Below are positions 58,400 through 64,000 of a DNA stretch of 64,000 nt, in pieces. Location of the stretch: contig CM056994.1 of the NCBI GenBank assembly GCA_029891345.1, forward strand, positions 136,220,457 through 136,284,456, written 5' to 3'. Below the pieces are notes generated by a model. The model was not told the origin of the DNA. It searched no databases and worked only from the letters and a program-made list of their open reading frames with translations. Positions within the stretch are counted from its first letter, which is position 1. Each line of letters opens with the position of its first letter. The position numbers and the translations under genes were made by a program. This DNA is from Dryococelus australis (Eukaryota; Arthropoda; Insecta; Phasmatodea; Phasmatidae).

Positions 58400-59090
58400 A
58401 CCATCCCAAAAATGACTGATTTTTTTATAAGTTCACATTACTCAAATAGGTAAAATAGTTAACTGAAAACATGAATTTATATAGCAATTAACAAATGTAG
58501 ATAACTAATTTTTAGACCATTAAAACATTGTGGAAGGAAAAATAAAGAACCTTTAAAAATTACCTTAAGCTCCCAACATTTCTTTCCCCAAAAAAATTAC
58601 ATTAATGGTGAGAAGATAACATGAGTACATATTAACATGTATAGGCTGTTCATGGTTTCTTTACACTATTTTAGTCAAACCTTCAAGAAAACACCCAATG
58701 TGTGATGTGTTTGATGGTTCCTTAAATAAGTCATGTATCACAAGCATTCTATACTCAAGTTCGCATAGTTTTGGTTAAATTTAACATTTACCTATGTTTT
58801 ATATATTACTTATAACTAATACAACTGAAGAAAGAGAGAAAACAGGTGTGTTGGTAATGCCTAATAAGAAATGGTTCTTATTCAAAATGTTGTTACACCA
58901 AGTGTGCATGAATGTGGTACATTGGCTTTGTTTATATGAGCAATATCCCAGAAGTATAACTTTAGCAGGGCTTCAGGAAAGTTCGAAGTAACCATGAATG
59001 GACTACATATAATGCGTAAAACACGTAAAGTAGTCAACATTATTAGCTACCCCCCCCCCCCCCCCCTCACACATAGGCCCCTACCTAACT
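58400..59090. other. No gene seen
   Basis: AT-rich DNA with a C run at 59049-59066. No recognised motif. Confidence 0.4.
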
Positions 59091-59095
59091 AGAGT

Positions 59096-59858
59096 TGTAG
59101 TGAGAACGAGACAGGAAGTGTGTGATCAGTTGGGATATTAGTTGAAACCATAGGTGTTAGGTAGGCAGACATTACAGTACACGTAATTTTGATAATTACT
59201 AGAGTGCTTAGCCAGACAGTTATTTCGTATTCCAGTTGTACTGTTATTAGCCCGGACTCTCCAAGGTTTTACCTGTAATAAATACTATGTCAAACTAGTT
59301 AATCGTGTTCCATATTCATCATTTATTACAATACTTTGGCTATAACAGAAACAATGCTTTATCACAATACTACAATAAGATCCTCCACTTAATTACTTAC
59401 TTTACTTACTTTGATATGACAAGATAATAAGAACATAAAGGGATACAGTTACACAAGGAATGGTAGGTTAATTACGAGTGTATAAAGGAATATGGTTTAC
59501 AAAGACCCTAGCCTTGCCACGTAATTATTACACCTTTAGAACGGGACCTCGAGATTGGGAATGCTGCCTTACTGCCTGGCCGGATTTATGCTCCCCAATA
59601 GTAACAGCAGCTTGGAACGTAGACAGCCGGAGCTCCTCAGACTTCTCTGTGGCCTTCCCCTTCATGTCACTCCGGCACCGACATCGACACTGATCAAACA
59701 CTTCCGGACGCCTGGGGGAGTGGGGGTCGAGCTCGGTTCATAAATAGCCTGACTTCAGTAGGTCAGCCAGGCTTGTTAATAAACCAGGCGGCTTGCTCAG
59801 GAATCTATACTCAGTAGAACCTTAACTCGTCGTGTGCGGCCCCCTGGAGCCCACTACA
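59096..59858 (+). mobile_element. Candidate solo LTR, TGTAGTG...CACTACA
   Basis: The block starts TGTAGTGAG and ends GAGCCCACTACA, an inverted terminal match of seven bases as LTRs have. CATAAATA at 59739-59746 can be a TATA box and AATAAA at 59778-59783 a polyadenylation signal, both near the right side as in compact LTRs. The five bases on each side (AGAGT and GTATG) do not match. No polypurine tract or gag/pol adjoins. Confidence 0.45.
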
Positions 59859-59979
59859 GTATGTAATAATATATAGGCGAAGGCGAGCCTGGAGAATGTG
59901 ATACGAAAATCCCAAATAATCCTCTGTCAAAATCTATGGTACGGCTATGCAATTTTACAGTGTACTCAAATCTTCCATA

Positions 59980-60687
59980 TGTTAATCAGGGAGGTAAACT
60001 ATGGACGCGCCGGCTTTTTACCGCGGAGTCACAGGAAGTTGACTGGGGCGAAGAGTACCAGGGTTGAGGAGTAGGTTTACCTGATGTATGGAGTAGCTGT
60101 CTCTTGAGCTGTTGGAAGCTGCAAGCTGCAGTTCTTCACAGTCTGCGGAGTGAAGGATACGCCGTATTGCAGGTCGTGGAGAGGAGAGAGTCCTCGCAGA
60201 CTGATGGGAGCCTTGTTCCAAGCTGAGGAAAGTCTTGAGCAACTAGAGAGTCCTGGTTGAACTGAGTAAGAGGAAAGTCTATAGTGTAGCGGACACGGGG
60301 GGTGGGGGGAGGGGGTCTTTGCTGACTGAGGGGGGAAGTCTTTGCAGACTGAGGGGGGGAGGGGGGGGAGTCTTTGCAGACTGAGGAAGGCTCGCGTCCT
60401 CTTTGGTCGGCGAACCTGGCGTATCTGCAGGTGCTGGATACTGAACTTATATTTATACTGAATTTTCTCATATCAGCAGTTCTTCGCGGTGTGGGGGGTG
60501 TAGTGTAGCCTTCCAACACGGGAGTGCGTTATAGGGGTGCAGGAGCGCCGCTCATTTCTTATCGCCCCGCTTGGAGGCAACAAATTAAAACCCCAGTTTC
60601 TGAGGCGGGCCAGTCGTGATGTCACAAGGCCACGGGGGTGCTGCCATCTCTCGAAATTGTAGGAACTTCTTCCAGGGCTAAGCAACA
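59980..60687 (-). mobile_element. Candidate LTR or promoter block on the minus strand
   Basis: On the minus strand the block runs TGTTGCTTAGCCCTGG to CCTGATTAACA with a TATAAATATAAG TATA-like box at 60446-60457. It is GC-rich and includes a tandem repeat of CAGTCTGCAAAGACT units (60320-60385 and diverged copies near 60200). Flanking 5 bp do not match. It may be a solo LTR or a promoter with a repetitive leader; the 127-codon frame over it is repeat-derived. Confidence 0.35.
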
Positions 60688-60689
60688 AA

Positions 60690-63530
60690 TACAGTAGTAG
60701 AATCTCAAAAATATTTATTTATTTTGCAGTGGTGCCTTTTGCATGCATAAATTTGGACGGGCAGAGGAGAATGTAATCACGCATGTAATTTACAATGATG
60801 TATTCTGCTTCCCAGGCTCACGGGCTTTCCTTGCTTGATACATTTTATTCAATTTGCCCTTTATATATTTTTCACCTGAGTGCGGGTGGCTTGTAGATGG
60901 TGTGAAGTCGTCCTTAGAGTGCGCATCCGCACTGCGCAGCACGTTGGTGTGTGTCACCGGCTTTATCTTAAGCAGTGTAGAAACTATCCTCATGCCTTAT
61001 ACTAGGAAAAGCGGAAACCAAACTGAAATTAAATTAAATTATAAAATACCTGGAACAACAAATAGCAAATTCACCTCCCTCTGAGGTAGAAGATAAAAAT
61101 ACATTACTTTTACCTCCCACAAGTGTGTCAGACAGTTTAGGTCTTGAATACGTTTTAATAGTACATTTTGGAGAGACACTCCTAGGCTTCGACGACCTTT
61201 GTATAACCAAAACTTACACACAAAAACCCTCCTACTATACCCCAAGAACACCCGTACAGCACCACTTCACCGCAAACAGTGTCGCCCGCTGTACCACTAC
61301 TGACTGCTTCAACGAGCCAGCCAGCGAGGAGGATTGTGCAGCTGTCTCGCTTTCAACACGTAAAGTCTCAGAAGCAGGTGATCAAAGTGATGTCTGATGT
61401 TGTGCCCATGCACAAACCCACTCAACCTACCCTTTACACATAAGTCTTACCTAATCATTCTTAATAGTTGCTGGGAATGTTGCTTGCGACTGGCCTCGCG
61501 AATACTGTTACGGAGTCATTTTTGCGAGGTTATTTTTTGTTAGTATACACTTAATTTTTCTGGGAAGTTCTTATTTCTAGTTATTATGCATTAGGTTATT
61601 TTAGTATTTTTCATTGGATTTTAGGATTTTTGAGTTATGTTTTTTTGGTTAGGATAATTTTGTGTATTTTGTGCGGATCAATCCTAGGCAAGGTTCAGTT
61701 GGTTGCTGTCATTTTGGTGTTAGGTGTGCCCTTCTTTTTATTTGTTCGATGCAAGTCCTTTGGTGTTTTGGTAATGATTTAATAATTTTATTTTAATTCA
61801 AGTTAGTGGTTGTGATTTTGGAAAGTCGTTTTCCTTCTGTTTTGGTGTTAGGGTCTAGGGTCTTTTGCCCTTAACTTAGCAGTCATGGTTTGTTTGGATT
61901 TTAACTCTTAGTGCATGTTTTGAATTTTCTTCTATACAGGGGCCTTAATTAATTTTTAATGGAAATCATTTACAACTCTTTTTATTCTTTTTACTTTTTG
62001 TGAAGGGGTCAGGTCTAATGATTTTATCTTGTGCAGAATTAGTTTTAATAATTTTAAAAAGGATTGGGATATAAGATGGTTACGTTGTTCACTTTGTTTT
62101 CTCTGGAATCTTCCTTAGACTCGCAGTAGATAGTTCCAGAGCTGCTGCAGGAATTGTTTGCTCATAGTGTTGAGCTGAAGTCAGCCTCAGCACTTTTTCT
62201 ATCGATACAGCTGTGTTTAACATCTTGTTTCTGCCGCAGCATATGTAACATGCTGTCATTTATTACGAACCATTTTGTGGTGAGTATGCCTAAGTTCATG
62301 GAGCTAACCCTTATGGGGATGTTTTTGAGCCAACAGCTGCGCGAGTGTGGTCCTGCAAGGGGAAGAGAGGAAGATTCGTGGTGCAAGTATAGGTAGCTTA
62401 GAGGAAAAGGGAAGTGGTCTTTGTGCTAAGTCTGTGCTTGTGAACGACAGAATGTGTGTGCAGAGAACTGTGATTGGCTGAAGGCTGGATGATGCGAGCG
62501 ATGATGCCAGGCATGGCTTTGTTGATGAAAGTCAGTTGTGGAAGGGTGACTTTTAAACAGTAGCAGTAGAGACGGCACGAGAGCTAAGTCGGGGAGTAGT
62601 TGGGGAGAAGTCTAATGGAGCAGAGGAAAGTAGCTGAGTCGGAGAGCCGTACAGGGAAGTAAGCGTTCTCTGTTTCGTAGTTGTAGTTTTTTTTCCGTAG
62701 GTGCTCCAGTAGGTGGCATCAAGTTAAAGATAAGTTTTTAGGACTGTATGTTTTCGGAGTTAAAAGTGTCTTGAATGTTTAAGGTAACTTCGGTGAGAAG
62801 GACCTATTGTTTTTTTATTATGTGGTGCCTTTTGTGTGTTGGTGCCGACATAAGTCTATTTCTATTAGCTGGTAGGTCAGGGCCTTAATTGTCGATAATG
62901 AGAGTGAAACAGTGTAAAGACTTTTTTTTTTAATTTTTGCACAAATGGGCGACTTCCTCCTGTTGATAAATATGTGCTCCAGTTGTCATGAATGTTAATG
63001 GCAAAGTAAGAAAAATGTGTTAAAAGTTCATTCATGATTTTGTGTTGAAGATTTGTGTGAAAAAGTAATTAGAACCGCAACCAAATTTAATGGATTTTAA
63101 AAATGGTTTTTGAATGAAACAGATTTTTACTAATTATTTTATATTCCATACAAGTCAAATTCTAATAACACAATGGTTTATTTATACAATTTTTTTTTTT
63201 AAGGTTAAGAATTTGTATGAAAAGATAATTATTTGCTTGTGGTTCCAAAAATTTTTAAATTGTTTCTTGTTTGGTCACAGAAACTAGTTCTGATTTAAAT
63301 ATCTTTTTTTGTACTAAATTTTAAGCCAAAGTTTTAATAATACATTTTTTTCTGATTATTTCCGCTCTACTAAAGATATTTATTTATCTGGTCATGCTCA
63401 TGTTTGTTTTTATATAAAATTTAATTTATTTGGATTTATTAAATTTAAAGGTTTTCTGGGCATCTCTTCTTTTATTTCTAATCTGCCCCCCCCCCCCCTT
63501 TTTTTAGAATCTGGTGGTTTTGATAATCTT
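60690..63530. other. No gene recognised; CpG-richer patches
   Basis: Open frames at 60854-61397 and 62154-62396 have no motif I know. A TGTTACGGAG at 61506 could start an LTR whose other end I could not place. The DNA at 62440-62720 is GC-richer and contains CGGCACGAGAGCTAAGTCG, resembling an R-U5 leader or promoter. A C run lies at 63487-63498. Confidence 0.3.
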
Positions 63531-63535
63531 GAGTA

Positions 63536-64000
63536 GGGATGGGCCGATACAGATACCTATTAACCGGCTGATACCACAACCATAGACGGCATCTCAACAT
63601 TATTTGTAGATTATTATTCATTGATTGGTAGCACCAATTTACTTAACACAACGTTAAATAACCAGGCATGCTACATTTCATAAAGCATTAATTTACAGAA
63701 TCCATCAATCAGATATTCTGTCCGAAACCCAAAATATACTCAGAACAATTGTTTTTCGATGATTTGTTCCCGTTGTTAACATTTTACAGTATTTTCTATT
63801 GGTACCTTTGCCAAAGATTGTTTGCATTATTTGTTTTTCGACACTATGTGAATGCAACACAGTTAATCAATAAAGGGTGCTATCGATAGTATTGTTTACA
63901 ACAAGCAAGAGATTTTTGATTTATTTTCTTCTTACATTTTACTGTTTTACTGCATTCATATGTTGGCAACAATGAGAAAGCAACCTGTATTCTTATGCGT
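63536..64000 (+). mobile_element. Possible hAT terminus continuing out of the window
   Basis: TAGGGATGGGCCGATACAGA at about 63536 has the TAGGGATGGGC start typical of hAT inverted repeats and is followed by GATACC-type subterminal words. No transposase or second terminus is seen before the window ends. Confidence 0.4.

Noticed and set aside
61506..62720. LTR starting TGTTACGGAG
   Set aside because: No matching CA end, TATA and polyadenylation pair or internal element could be defined.

Overview
This window looks like nuclear DNA from an arthropod. My best guess is an insect with a large, transposon-rich genome, but the species cannot be fixed from the sequence. The evidence is AT-rich DNA with almost no long host open reading frames, GT-AG introns, GA/CT and CA microsatellites, tRNA-derived SINEs, and a mixture of Ty3, Ty1/copia, Penelope-like, hAT, PIF/Harbinger, Tc1/mariner, pogo-like and Polinton/Maverick remnants. 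The one host protein I recognise, TIPRL/TIP41, reads like an arthropod copy. I saw no bacterial operons, CRISPR array, rRNA or functional tRNA gene.

The only confident host gene is TIPRL on the minus strand. Two consecutive coding exons are present, at 51695-51914 and 15756-15914, separated by a 35.8 kb intron that covers more than half of the window. The reading frame runs exactly across the GT-AG junction. Earlier exons (towards or beyond 64 kb) and the final exon (below 15.7 kb or outside the window) were not found. The intron has a long GA/CT tract near each end. In the intron RNA these would read GA near the donor and CU near the acceptor, so they are complementary. The acceptor itself lies in a triplicated 28-29 bp unit.

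From left to right: 0-0.5 kb holds a Harbinger remnant cut by a pogo-like terminus. From 0.9 to 3.9 kb is a degraded minus-strand Ty3 element whose gag carries a PHD-like zinc cluster. From 6.1 to 9.2 kb is a hAT-like transposase pseudogene split by a non-autonomous hAT element. From 9.86 to 10.34 kb is a Penelope-like 3' end. From 11.69 to 12.13 kb is a near-perfect palindrome, and 12.4-13.7 kb is an internally deleted gag-bearing LTR element. From 18.0 to 19.3 kb is a ~270 bp tandem repeat abutting a copia remnant (19.3-20.3 kb). From 21.8 to 25.4 kb is a decayed Polinton/Maverick with protease, packaging ATPase, two structural-type proteins and a chromodomain integrase. From 26.5 to 34.3 kb a Ty3 pol fragment is joined to a second copy of the PHD-gag Ty3 element, with its 3' LTR at 33.4 kb. 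A related LTR and gag fragment lie at 35.2-37.6 kb. From 39.4 to 40.95 kb is a tandem repeat followed by a 1.1 kb foldback element. From 45 to 47 kb are SINEs, and from 55 to 60.7 kb are a Tc1-type MITE, a pogo-like end, a mariner transposase remnant and two LTR candidates.

Nearly every transposon gene carries stops, frameshifts, deletions or lost catalytic residues, so the window is best read as a long host intron and its flanks filled by layered, mostly dead mobile elements.
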